The notes beneath the pieces are model-generated. The model was not told where the DNA came from. It saw only the letters and a program-made list of their open reading frames with translations, and did no database searches. Below are positions 12,540 to 21,765 of a stretch of 64,000 bases of DNA, piece by piece; the stretch's first letter is position 1, and every line of letters begins with the position of its first letter. The position numbers were made by a program, and so were the translations under genes. The DNA comes from Prinia subflava (lineage: Eukaryota > Chordata > Aves > Passeriformes > Cisticolidae): contig NC_086247.1 of assembly GCF_021018805.1 (NCBI RefSeq), positions 91,930,140 through 91,994,139 of the forward strand, written 5' to 3'.

Positions 12540-12865
12540 CTTAGTAGGAATTAACAGGAAGTTTCAACGCTGCATTATTAAATTAAAAGGTTACAATCTG
12601 CCACAAGATGACTTAAGCAGGACTCAGGAGTATATGTCTGTTAATTTTAATGCTCTGTCTCAAAGTACAGAACTCTGGACATTTCCAGCATCATATTTAA
12701 AACATGGTACATCTACTAATACGTGATCTGGTGCATTAATGGACCAAATTAAGTTACAGGTATGAATTTTACATAAAACGGATTAATATTATATGTCATG
12801 GAGGAATTTTAAATACTCCATCTCCATGCATTTTTAATAGTTATGTGCTCTAATTTAATGTTCCC
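12540..12865. other. ID4: AT-rich ID4-proximal segment, possible enhancer
   Basis: This 325-bp AT-rich block lies just before the ID4 CpG island, roughly 0.6-0.95 kb upstream of the predicted transcription start. It contains many TTAAT/ATTAA homeodomain-like cores and lacks simple repeats. I infer a possible promoter-proximal regulatory element from position and texture only. Confidence 0.3.
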
Positions 12866-13227
12866 TGGCATTGCTTTGCTTGAAGTCCCTAAACCCTCCT
12901 CCTTCCTTCTCCCCCACACCCCCCAAGTCTTGCTTGGGGTTTTCCCTGCCTGTAAACCAGCGTCCCCAAGTCCCTCAGAAAACGTGTAAAGGCGGAACGA
13001 GTCTCCTACACCGAGAGGATGAAATGCGCTTCACGACCCGAGGATATACCAGCCCTTCCGGGAAAGGGGTGGCGTGGGAGGGCGGGTGCAGCCGCCTCGG
13101 TCCGGGTCGGGCGGCGGGGAGCGGCGCCGGTCGCGCGGGGCTGCGCTCCGGACCGCGGGAAGGGCGCCGGGAGCCGCTGGGCAGCGGGTCCCGCCCGCAT
13201 TCCCGCAGTCCTTCCTCCCCGGGACCG

Positions 13228-13270
13228 CCCCCTCCTCCTCCTCCTCCGCCACCGCCGCCTCCTCCTCCCG
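13228..13270. repeat. Polypyrimidine (CCT/CCG)n tract in the ID4 promoter
   Basis: CCT triplets followed by CCG/CCT triplets lie roughly 200 bp upstream of the TATA box. Such asymmetrical pyrimidine/purine tracts are common in GC-rich promoters and can be nuclease-sensitive. The polyproline and polyglycine runs they encode in conceptual frames are artefacts. Confidence 0.8.
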
Positions 13271-13310
13271 TGGGGGCCGGCGCGCGCCGCCCGCCCCCGG
13301 CCCCGCCGCC

Positions 13311-13315
13311 ATTGG
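13311..13315 (-). promoter_or_regulatory. ID4: Inverted CCAAT box, distal
   Basis: ATTGG on the plus strand in the context CCATTGGCC is an inverted CCAAT box, the recognition core of the trimeric factor NF-Y. It lies about 150 bp upstream of the TATA box, in the usual NF-Y promoter range. A second copy lies 42 bp downstream. Confidence 0.6.
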
Positions 13316-13352
13316 CCGCCGCGCCGCGCCGCGGGGGGGCCGCCGCGCCCTG

Positions 13353-13357
13353 ATTGG
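13353..13357 (-). promoter_or_regulatory. ID4: Inverted CCAAT box, proximal
   Basis: ATTGG in the context TGATTGGCTG is a near-ideal inverted NF-Y site, about 110 bp upstream of the TATA box. The 42-bp offset from the distal copy is four helical turns, which would place both NF-Y complexes on the same face of the DNA. Confidence 0.7.
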
Positions 13358-13444
13358 CTGCGCGCGGCCCCGCGCCCCCCGCGCCGCGCCGCGCCGGCCG
13401 GGCCCCGCCGCGGCGGCGCCCCCGCCTCCCCCCGGCGCCGCCCG

Positions 13445-13452
13445 CCCCGCCC
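13445..13452 (-). promoter_or_regulatory. ID4: GC box (SP/KLF type)
   Basis: CCCCGCCC, the complement of GGGCGGGG, lies 12 bp upstream of the TATA box. It is a standard core-promoter partner in CpG-island promoters and a good match to SP1/KLF consensus, but one of several C-rich candidates nearby. Confidence 0.5.
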
Positions 13453-13463
13453 TCGCCCCGCGC

Positions 13464-13469
13464 TATATA
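13464..13469 (+). promoter_or_regulatory. ID4: TATA box of ID4
   Basis: CTATATAC is the only TATA-like element in this GC-rich region and is directly flanked by GC-rich DNA. It predicts a transcription start near 13494, giving a 5' UTR of about 300 nt that contains no upstream ATG. A TATA box inside a CpG island fits an inducible developmental gene. Confidence 0.8.
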
Positions 13470-13790
13470 CGGGGCGGCGCGGCCAGCGGCGGCGGCAGCG
13501 GCGGTCGTGCTCGTGGCTGCGCGGCCGTGGAGCGCGAGCTTTTCGTTTTGAGAAAGAATTGGGTTTTGTTTTCGCGGAACGGGGGTGGTTTGCGGTGCCG
13601 CTGTCGCCGCGCGGCTCTGCGAGCGCCTCTCGTTACCTCCCCGAGCGGCCGCCGGTAACGCCATCGAGGCGCTGCGGCCGCGCTCCGCTCCCGTTGCGGG
13701 CGGTGCGTGCGCGGCTTCCCGAGGTCGCAGAGGCAGCAGCAGCAGGCGGCGGCGGTGGAGAGGGAGGCTTCCCTCCCTCCTTGCGGCACC

Positions 13791-14894
13791 ATGAAAGCCG
13801 TGAGCCCCGTCCGGCACCCCAGTCGCAAGGCGCAGCCCGGCGTGGCGGGCGGCGGCGGCGGGCACCCGGCCCTGCGGTGCCTGGCCGAGCACAGCGGCTG
13901 CAAGGGGGGCCCGCCGTCGGGCGAGGAGCCGGCGGCGCTGTGCCTGCAGTGCGATATGAATGACTGTTACAGCCGGCTGAGGAAGCTGGTGCCCACCATC
14001 CCGCCCAACAAGAGGGTCAGCAAAGTGGAGATCCTGCAGCACGTCATCGACTATATCCTCGACCTGCAGCTGGCTCTGGAGACGCACCCAGCGCTGCTCC
14101 GGCAGCAGCCGCCGCCGCCCGCTCTGCACCCAGGCAGCTGTCCCGCGGCCACCCCCAGGACCCCGCTGACCGCCCTTAACACTGACCCGGTAAGAGGTGC
14201 GTGACACACGAGCGCGGCGTGCGGAGCGGATCGGCGGGGCGCGGTGGTCAGCGCCGGCCGCCGTGGGAGCGCCCCGGTGACGTGCCGCTCCTCTCGACCC
14301 CGGGGCTCTGCCGAGAAGCCGTAGCTCCCGAAGGGGACGGGGCGGACGGGCGCGGGAGCGCCCCGGCGGTGCGCGGTGGGTGCGCGCATCCCCTCGGTGC
14401 GGGCAGGCAGCCACACGGTGTGTACCGTGTAATTACAGCCTCCCGAGGGAGTACCTGTAGCCGGCGTGTTTGCACACACGGGAACGGGCGCGCTGTTCCT
14501 GCGCTTCCCAGCCTCCGCGCCGTGCAGCGAGTGTGAGGGGCTGTGGGGGCTGTGCACATGGAACGGAGCGTGCTTTGGAGGGGCGGGAATCGGGGAGAGA
14601 CTCCCTTGTACGGGACCCCCGGTGGCAGCCCGACGGCGCGGGAAGCGGCGTGCCCCGGCACCCCACGCCCCCGGGCTTGCCGCAGCACTGCGGTGACCCC
14701 CTCGGCTCTGTTTCCCTGGGGCTTCCCTGAGCGTTCCCGGCGGGGCTGTGGTGGTGCTTGGAGGAGGAGGGTGTCCAGGCAGTGGTGGGGGGGGATCTCC
14801 GTGTCGTTTCTCCCCAGTTGTTAATTTGCCGTGTCTGGTTGCTGCGCAGGCAGGCTCTGTTAACAAGCCGGGGGACAGCATCCTCTGCCGCTGA
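13791..14894 (+). CDS. ID4: Inhibitor of DNA binding 4 (ID4), two coding exons
   Basis: The coding sequence joins 13791-14189 and 14850-14894 and encodes 147 residues. ID proteins are helix-loop-helix factors without a basic region; they pair with E proteins and other bHLH factors and block DNA binding, holding neural, glial and other progenitors undifferentiated. The N-terminus MKAVSPVR contains a Ser5-Pro site of the type phosphorylated by CDK2 in ID2. Residues about 55-69 are helix 1 (starting [12 protein letters not shown]), 70-78 the loop with PPNKRVSK, and 79-97 helix 2. No basic stretch precedes helix 1. RTPLTALN at 123-130 matches the RxxLxxxN destruction box of ID1/ID2/ID4. The C-terminus [10 protein letters not shown] comes from exon 2. 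The ATG has A at -3 and no upstream ATG competes. Mammalian ID4 is longer (161 residues in human) because of a polyalanine run that is absent here; a short glycine run (20-24) and a proline run (107-110) remain. Identification is secure from the HLH and both termini. Confidence 0.97.
14190..14849 (+). other. ID4: ID4 intron 1
   Basis: The donor GTAAGA follows the Pro133 codon, and the acceptor is TGCGCAG before GCAGGC. The intron is phase 0 and 660 bp, and splicing restores the conserved ID4 C-terminus. If retained, the frame adds only Val-Arg-Gly-Ala before a TGA at 14202-14204. The intron is entirely inside the CpG island and I see no other gene in it. Confidence 0.93.
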
Positions 14895-15067
14895 CCGCCG
14901 CTCCCCAGGTGAGTGCCGGGCGGGCGCGGGGCCGCGGGCGGGGGGAGCGCAGCCCTCCGCGGAGCGCCCGGGCTCGGCGGGGCCGCACCGCATCCTGCGG
15001 GAAGCCTGCCGAGGGGGGACCAGAGCCCGGCGAGAAATACTTGCAGGCGGCTTCGGGGTTTTATTTT

Positions 15068-15113
15068 TAATTACGGGGTGGTTGTTTTATTTTCCCTAAT
15101 TACCGGGTGGTTG
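15068..15113 (+). repeat. ID4: 17-bp direct repeat with TAATTA cores in intron 2
   Basis: TAATTACGGGGTGGTTG (15068-15084) is repeated as TAATTACCGGGTGGTTG (15097-15113), 16 of 17 bases identical, with a 12-bp T-rich spacer. Each copy joins a homeodomain core TAATTA to a GGTGGTT motif resembling part of a RUNX site. It lies in an AT-rich island within the CpG island. Confidence 0.7.
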
Positions 15114-15279
15114 GGGTTTCCCCCCTCCCCCCAAACACTCCCCCTCCCCCCGGAGCGCCTCTGGCTGCGGCGTGCAGCTGCGCATCCCTCCCTCCGCCTG
15201 GCCCAGCCTGGGAGCTGCGGTTGTTGTTTGACCTGGTTTGTTTTGGGTTGTTGATCAAGCATGTCTTGTGTTTTGTTGG

Positions 15280-15295
15280 TGGCGCCAGTCGGTCT
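15280..15295 (+). promoter_or_regulatory. ID4: Candidate BMP response element (GGCGCC-N5-GTCT)
   Basis: The motif TGGCGCC-AGTCG-GTCT fits GRCGNC-N5-GTCT, the composite SMAD1/5-SMAD4 site. The same layout occurs in the mouse Id1 BMP response element. Its place inside intron 2 of an Id gene, near the exon 3 acceptor, supports function. The sequence match is exact; SMAD occupancy is inferred. Confidence 0.65.
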
Positions 15296-15742
15296 GGAGC
15301 GGAGCGGTTCACACACCCCCTCTATTCATTCCTCTCCCACAGGTGTGCGGCGGCGCCGCGCCGCGCAGAGGCAGCGCGGGGGGCGGGCGGCGGCGGGGGG
15401 GCCCGGCCCTGCCCCGCCGCGCCGCAGGAAGGAGCCATCCAACCCCCCGAGCAGTTCCCATGCTTCACCCCGGCAGAGCCAAGCCTTTTCACCATTTTGC
15501 ACGTCCGTAGCGGTCCCCCCGTCCCCAGTTCCCCGTGTCCTTGCCCCCCTTCCCCCCGGTTCCGTCTCTTCTCGTCGTTCCCGGCCAGCTGTGAGCGGCG
15601 CCGTGTCCCACGGTGGCAGCGGGAAAAGTTGCGACTCTGCCCCGGGATAGAGGACCGAGCGTAAACCAGACTGTAGAAACCTTGTAACTCTTAAGGGACC
15701 GAGCAGCCGAATCTTGAAGCTTTACTAATCTACCAGAGCATT

Positions 15743-15750
15743 TGTAGATA
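15743..15750 (+). promoter_or_regulatory. ID4: Pumilio recognition element 1 (TGTAGATA)
   Basis: An exact match to UGUANAUA, the 3' UTR site bound by PUM1/PUM2, which usually promote mRNA decay or repress translation. It is the first of three in about 220 nt of the ID4 3' UTR. Confidence 0.55.
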
Positions 15751-15862
15751 TATTTGACATCTATTGTTTAAAATAGATGGATTTTATTTGGGCCCAGGGA
15801 ACTTTCTTCTCCCTGCAGGAATGTTACATATTGTATAGACAAATGAGTGACATTTCATACTG

Positions 15863-15870
15863 TGTATATA
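15863..15870 (+). promoter_or_regulatory. ID4: Pumilio recognition element 2 (TGTATATA)
   Basis: An exact match to the preferred form UGUAUAUA. It lies 120 nt after the first site, on the sense strand of the ID4 transcript. Confidence 0.58.
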
Positions 15871-15939
15871 TAGAGATGTTCTATAAGTGTGAGAAAAGTA
15901 TATGCTTTAATAGACTACTGTAATTATAAAATATTTTTA

Positions 15940-15945
15940 ATTAAA
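15940..15945 (+). terminator. ID4: Variant poly(A) signal ATTAAA, proximal
   Basis: ATTAAA is the commonest variant poly(A) hexamer and here overlaps a TTTTAAT element. Use of this site would give a short 3' UTR and would cut near or before the third Pumilio site. It is weaker than the AATAAA 215 bp downstream. Confidence 0.4.
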
Positions 15946-15952
15946 TATTTTT

Positions 15953-15960
15953 TGTAAATA
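15953..15960 (+). promoter_or_regulatory. ID4: Pumilio recognition element 3 (TGTAAATA)
   Basis: The third exact UGUANAUA match, just after the proximal ATTAAA. It would be retained only in transcripts that read through to the distal poly(A) site. Confidence 0.5.
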
Positions 15961-16154
15961 TTATAAAGGTGTGTATGTTTTTTTTAATCTGTGGGAATAT
16001 CTCTTTAGGAAACCACAGCTCAAGTACAGAGCTGCTAATATGGAAATATCTTGAATGTTTAGGACTTTTTTTTTTGTCCCGGAATGTCCTCTAGACTCGA
16101 AAGTTGCAGCTTTAGCTAGTGGTTCTGCATGATTGCATGAGGTGTCTAATTGCA

Positions 16155-16160
16155 AATAAA
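16155..16160 (+). terminator. ID4: Canonical poly(A) signal AATAAA of ID4
   Basis: AATAAA is followed 20-30 bases later by a GT/T-rich stretch (CGTGTTTTCC), the usual downstream element. Cleavage is expected near 16175-16185. This is the first canonical hexamer downstream of the stop codon that has a good downstream element. Confidence 0.75.
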
Positions 16161-16776
16161 CTTGTTTGGAGTCCATACAACGTGTTTTCCTCAATCTAGA
16201 CTTAAAATGTTTGTAAGTGTATAATACATTTGGAGACTACACTTTTGTCATTTAGGCACAGGGGTTTTTAGTGCATTCTGTAAAAGCAGTAAGATGTAGT
16301 GTTTTTTACTAGGATGAGAAAAATTCTATCTAGTTTTTTTGCATTACGGGGGCAATGCTTTAGTTCTCTAATCAGCTTTTTTTAAGAAATCTGCTCTTGA
16401 ATTAGATCAAGAGATTTGTTTTGGAATTTCATGTAGCACCAAAAGGTTTTATTGCAAATTTGTGTTCCTACAGCTTATTAAATGCTTAAAAACAGAAAAC
16501 CGTTCTCTGCTTGCAGCCAAAGGGCCAACCATTAACAAAAACAGTTGCTGTTTCCTTCGTCCAAAGAGTATTAATAGTGAACTGCAGAAAGGCACATGGG
16601 CAAAATCATTATGATCAGTGATGTAAATTCATCTTAAAATGAACTTAAGTAGACCAAAAATCGGATGACTGTGTTAAGATTATTTTTCTAATACAAAATT
16701 ACGTACATTTCACTGCAGCTGTGTTACAGTTAAAATCCTGTTTAATCTCTGTGATGTGTAACTACTACATGTGAAC

Positions 16777-16782
16777 ATTAAA
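16777..16782 (+). terminator. ID4: Possible distal poly(A) signal ATTAAA
   Basis: ATTAAA is followed by a T-rich stretch. Use of this site would extend the ID4 3' UTR by about 0.6 kb. I cannot tell from sequence whether transcription continues this far. Confidence 0.3.
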
Positions 16783-19700
16783 CTAGATTTACCTGTCTTT
16801 AACTGTGATTCTTCAGCTTATTTCTTCATCCTCTGAATTTGCACGTTCTCTTCACTGTTTGTATATAGCATTTGACAGATGAATTATTGTTACGGCAGGC
16901 TCTTGTACAGTCCAGTCCTGCTGGCTGTAAACTTGTGTCCAGGCTCGGTGAAAGATCCTCATCTTGTGTGATCAGTAGCCTGCACACTAGTGAAATGGGA
17001 TTTTCAGAGTGGGAGAATTAAGTAGGATTTAATTGGGTGCTTTGTAAATAGCTAGCCAACTGTGTGTGTAACATGGTCTGTTTGACTAAAAAAGAGGATT
17101 TGTTTCAGATTATACAAGTGTCAAAAGTACTATAACCCAAGGGAGGACTTCTATTAAGTTAAATATTTATAAGGAAATTAACTGCGGGGGTCATTAGGTA
17201 TTGACTACAGTGATAGTGTCAACAAGATGAACACTTTCTTTATCAAAATAATTACGTAAAGAGCAAATCAAAAAGTGGCTAGCACATCTGCAAACACAAG
17301 GCCTCCTGTCGCTGCAAATGCTTTAAAGGCACAGGCATTTTACAGGCTGAGCTGAGACTTCAGGGATGGGAAGTGGGTCCCTGCGTTGTACTCCCTCAGC
17401 CCTGCTGTTCCAGTTTTAGTCAATTCAATGAGCAAAATACATGTTCTTGTAAAACTAAGTCAGAAACCTCTTATCCTGAGTCTTCCAGCTACTTTCATGA
17501 CCGTAAGAATGCTATCAACAGAATTTTTACTGCACTTTGGGAATTTTTCCACTGTGTTAAAAAAGAGAAGCAACTTTTTTTTTTCCAAAGGATTGGTTTA
17601 AACTTACATTCATTTTCTTTGTTTATCCTATTAATATTTGTAGTCTTCTGCTTACTTCAGCTTGTGTAGCTCAGATTATTTTGTATACAGTTTTTCAGTA
17701 ACAATGGTTCTCAACACACTTACTTGTTTCTATCCACTGTTGCCAAATTATGGTATTCCATTACATAGGAGAAGCAGCAAGCAAAAGGTGCTGTCCTAAG
17801 ATGTAAAACTATTCTGTGGAGTTTCTAAATATCAAAGCTGACATATCTTGGGAGAGCTGGTAAATTACCGAGCTGCTCTTCAAGGAAGAACGTACCAAAC
17901 CCCGGATAGTTTCAGGTCAGGGCAATCTCCCGTTGAGTTTAGCAGCTTAAGGATTTGGGTTTGCTTTTTGAAAAACTCACGGTGCAACAAGTTAGGACCT
18001 TTAGGAAATGAAGTCTTATTAAAAAGCTGTGAAAATTTTTCCTGTTATATCTAGTATTCTTCAGAAATGCAAAAGTCTGCATATAGCACTCAGAAAAGTC
18101 TTACCTGATCACAATAGGTGCTGGTCTTATTGCTTATGCTATGTATAAAACTCTCAACTAATATCTAATCACTTGCTTCTGAATGCCTGGGATCAGTACA
18201 GTCCTAAATGCAGGCATAATTATTTTTTCATTTTCAAAGATTTTAGAGTCTTTCATCATACTGTAATCCCGTATCTTGTTTAAATCATGTTTTCCATATA
18301 GCAAAAGGCGTAAATGTTTGAACAAAGGCAAATTAAAGGGACTCTTTTCTTCTAATGCCTTGAATTTTCTCTTAGTCACAAAAGCATTCCTTAAAAGGAG
18401 CTTTTTGATTGCGTGATGAGAGTTGTGGTGAAGCTGCCAGATTAGGAATTAGGATACCAAATTCTGTTCCCAGCTCTGCCTCTAAGGCTCTTTTGTGACC
18501 TTGAGCAAGTCACCGGCTGTCAAACAAACTTCTAGTTTTCCTCTTGTACCAGTGTCAGCTTGCAATCATCTTTATAGAAACAAGCAGATGAAACAGGCAA
18601 AACGCATTCCTCTTTCATCACCTTTCTTACGCAGAGCGAATTTTGGGTAAGAGAGGAAAGCTAGGGTGATTTCCAGGAGCTTTCCTAAGGAGGAGCTGGT
18701 TGGGAAATACATTGCAAGTAGAGGTTTCAAGGAACCTCTTTCCATGGGACTCTGAAATTGTCAAGGACTGAAAAACAGTCTCTAGGAGTAAGAGATGAGG
18801 AAGCCAGGTATTTTCTGTCCCTAACTCGAATGCTGTCTGCAAAGCACAGCGATGGACACTGCTAATGCTGCATGTCCGTTTTGGTGAGCTGTGTCGTGGA
18901 GGTCCCAGTCCTTGCAGGTGCTGAAGTTCCTCTCTGAAATTTCCAAGTGACAGGAAAGATTCTTTCCATGTAAAAACCAAATGCCGGCTCCTGTAGCATT
19001 TTTCCTGCTGTTTCACATGGAAATGGTATTTATTTTCACTTTCTGTAGTGTTCCTTTTAAATAGTTGCATTTTCAGCCACAAGCGAAGTGGTCATAAGGA
19101 ATGCCATAGCTGTCCTGCTGGTTGTTCTGAGAGTTAATGAATAAACCATGTATAGGATAAACAGGTTTATGCAAATGCAGAGCAGCACTTTACTATTATT
19201 TGTATTTTCAAGGATCTGTAGCCGTAAAAGTCACATTTCTGTAAAACCTTTACAGTTAAAAAGACGAAACCACGGTACAAGTAATTCAAGTAATTGTTTT
19301 AGATGCAACACAATTTACTGGTTTCTCCAATAGTAAGGTTTGCAATAGTGAATAGTGTGCTTCCAAAACAGTATTGAAAACGTTCTGCTCTCTAGTCCCA
19401 GAACATGTGATCTGAAAACACTGGCTAAATATATTCCCCCATACAACTGCTTGCTTTTTTGCATTAGAAAATCCACCCTTTACTCTCATTCCCGGGTAAG
19501 AGAAAACTTGCGTGCTCTGCCTACCAGTTAGTGCCTGCTTTCCCAAATGTCCAAAGCAGACATGCACGCACCAGCCCTTAGAGCACATTAGAGCTGATCT
19601 GGGGACTGGGCACCCTGGGGCTGAACAGCACTTGGGAGCTTGGATGCAGGCAGTTGCCAGCGATATGCCAGCATCCCGTGGGTCTGAGGCAGTTTCTGAG

Positions 19701-21765
19701 CCACCACGTCCTGGTCATGCCTTCTTGAGAAAACCATTTTTCCTCTTCGCAGCCTGAAAAAACCAAAATAATTCTCAGGGATCAGGGTATGACGTAAACT
19801 GCAGTGTGATCACAGCAGCATGGGCGTATGGAGGAATTTTCTAAGTTGTCATCCCTCCTCATTAGCAAAACATCTGCCATGTCACCCACGGAGCACTGAG
19901 GAAGGGGCAGTGCAAACCCTTCCGAGTGCTGTGCCCAGGCACTGGTCTGGTGCTGGTGAGCGATGGACCTGGCTGCCGGGCACACTAAGTTACTGCAAGG
20001 CAGTGTTTCCCTCTGTTTTGTTCCTCTTGAATGTATGAGGGGGCACACAAGCCTGTTTTCGGTCAGGGCTTGGCAGTGCTGAGGCAGTTGAGGACCTGTA
20101 GGCATAGCCCTAAAAAGTGCATCTGCACACACAAAGGTGCAATCGATGCCAGTGGGTTGCAGTTCCCCGCCTGTCCCACCTGTCACTCAGAGGGGCACAG
20201 GCTGGGAAAGCAGAGCACTCTTCTGGCAGCTTCATACAAAATAGAGGGCACAGCAGTGGCTGGAATGAATTAGTCCCCATTTGTAATTTCTCGGCCTGTA
20301 GGGAGAAGAGCTGGCACCCTGGACTCTGGCACACAGAGACGGGAGCATTCCCTCCCCACATGAAGTGTGACAGCAGCACTGCGCGGGATGCGGGGCACGG
20401 CAGTGTGGGCTTTTCTTCCTTTGATGGGCATGAAACACGCTTTGACATAGGACAAGGGTTGGGTTTTATTTTCTTCTTTTTTTTTTCCTTTTCTCTTTTA
20501 ACCTTCTTTTAGCCTCAGGTTTACTTCCTTTTGGGGTTTTTCCCCTAAGATGATGTTTGTCAACTGATAGGATGCGCTTGCTTCTGGTAAAAGAAGCATT
20601 TTGACAATTTTCACAACATGTATAATTTTGCTTAAGGACCATAATGGCTTCTTCTGAGCCATGTGTCATGTAAATAAATATTCCAGTATTTTTTAACATG
20701 CATATTATGTACTCCATAGATCAATGGCTCCTTTGAAGCTCTTACATTTATCCTGTAAGTTCCTATTCAGACATTTTTAAATATGCATTATTTATTCAGC
20801 AGGCTATCTTTTCATTCAGAAGTGCTGGTATCTATGTTTGTAGCAGTCTAGCAACTATATCTTGCTTATAATATTTAAAAATCGGTATTTCTTAGTCTTT
20901 TCAGCAAGTTGAAAGTATTCCCATAACAATGTGGTAACAGGAAAGAATTTTTCAAATTAGTAAGACTGGAACATGCAGGGCCAGAAACAGGTGACGTGTG
21001 GGCTGCAGTGCAGGTATTGAATCCATGGGAGGGTTTGGGAGGGTGGCAGTGCCTGGACTCAGAGGGGCAGGTGGACACAGTGCCACAAGCCAGCATTTCC
21101 CCTCTGATGTGTCTGTTCAGGGACTGGGGGGGGTCCATCCCGGCAGGGGCATCACAGCACTGGGGCAGCAATGATGCAAAAGGACATTGCCTTCTCCAGC
21201 TTTAATGAGGAAGCAGTTTCTTGGTTCATGTGCAGGACAGGCTCACCAAGAAAGTAGGAGCCAATATTGCCAGCACTGCCTTGTGAGCTGCCCCAGGGCT
21301 TCAAGTGCCACCAGGGTTTTTTGGGGGGTTGTGGTGTTTTTGAGGTGCATAGGGGCTCCATGCTCCATTAGCTCAGCTAATAGCTGCCAAGGCAAATCCT
21401 TTCCTGTTCTCAGAGTGGGGGGGAGCAAGCAGAAGTTCTACCCCCACCTCAGTAGTAAGCTGCAAGGGGAACCCAGCGAGTTACTGGGTCCTTGCAGGAG
21501 TGGCCCACAAGAAAGAGGGTCTCTGACCTCCATACAGGCTAATGAAGGAGGAAAATCAGGGCCAAGAAAGATAAAGTCAGTATTTAAATGCAGACATCTG
21601 CAACAATAGAGGTGGAAACATAAAAAATTGCTATCAAATTAATTTGCTTGTAGTATGAAGGCTTTTGTCTCACCTTGTTTAAACAGTCCCACTCCTGTGT
21701 TTAGTTTACTTGTATTAATATCCCCCAGAGGCTTCATCATTTGCTATTGATGAGCATACACACAC

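Larger units (their letters stand above)
14909..15342 (+). other. ID4: ID4 intron 2 (in the 3' UTR)
   Basis: A consensus donor GTGAGT follows CCCCAG 14 nt after the stop codon, and a strong pyrimidine-rich acceptor ends at 15342. The three-exon layout with a small middle exon (59 nt) is the known structure of vertebrate ID4. Because the stop is less than 50-55 nt from the last junction, the spliced mRNA should escape nonsense-mediated decay. The intron holds an AT-rich direct repeat at 15068-15113 and a BMP-response-type motif at 15280-15295. Confidence 0.85.
12975..15665. promoter_or_regulatory. ID4: ID4 CpG island
   Basis: A CpG-dense block of about 2.7 kb covering the ID4 promoter, 5' UTR, exon 1, both introns, exon 2 and the GC-rich first part of exon 3. 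It is typical of CpG-island promoters of developmental regulators. Stop depletion in this DNA creates very long spurious frames, including one of 479 codons on the minus strand. An AT-rich window inside intron 2 (about 15055-15120) interrupts the island. Confidence 0.9.
15343..16180 (+). other. ID4: ID4 exon 3, 3' untranslated region
   Basis: The exon begins after the acceptor AG at 15341-15342. The first 320 bases are GC-rich and the rest turn abruptly AT-rich. It contains three Pumilio consensus sites (15743, 15863, 15953), U-rich polyadenylation-element-like motifs (TTTTAT at 15782, TTTTAAT at 15935) and two poly(A) hexamers. The end is set by AATAAA at 16155-16160; a longer form reaching about 16800 is possible. 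Long frames in the GC-rich start are not coding. Confidence 0.75.

Noticed and set aside
13707..13790. In-frame upstream extension of ID4 starting at 13707
   Set aside because: The codon at 13707 is GTG, not ATG. The ATG at 13791 has a good context and begins the conserved MKAVSPVR.
12975..14414. 479-codon minus-strand open frame across the ID4 promoter and exon 1
   Set aside because: It is arginine-, alanine- and glycine-rich, lies in CpG-island DNA where stop codons are rare, runs antisense to a conserved gene, and shows no domain.
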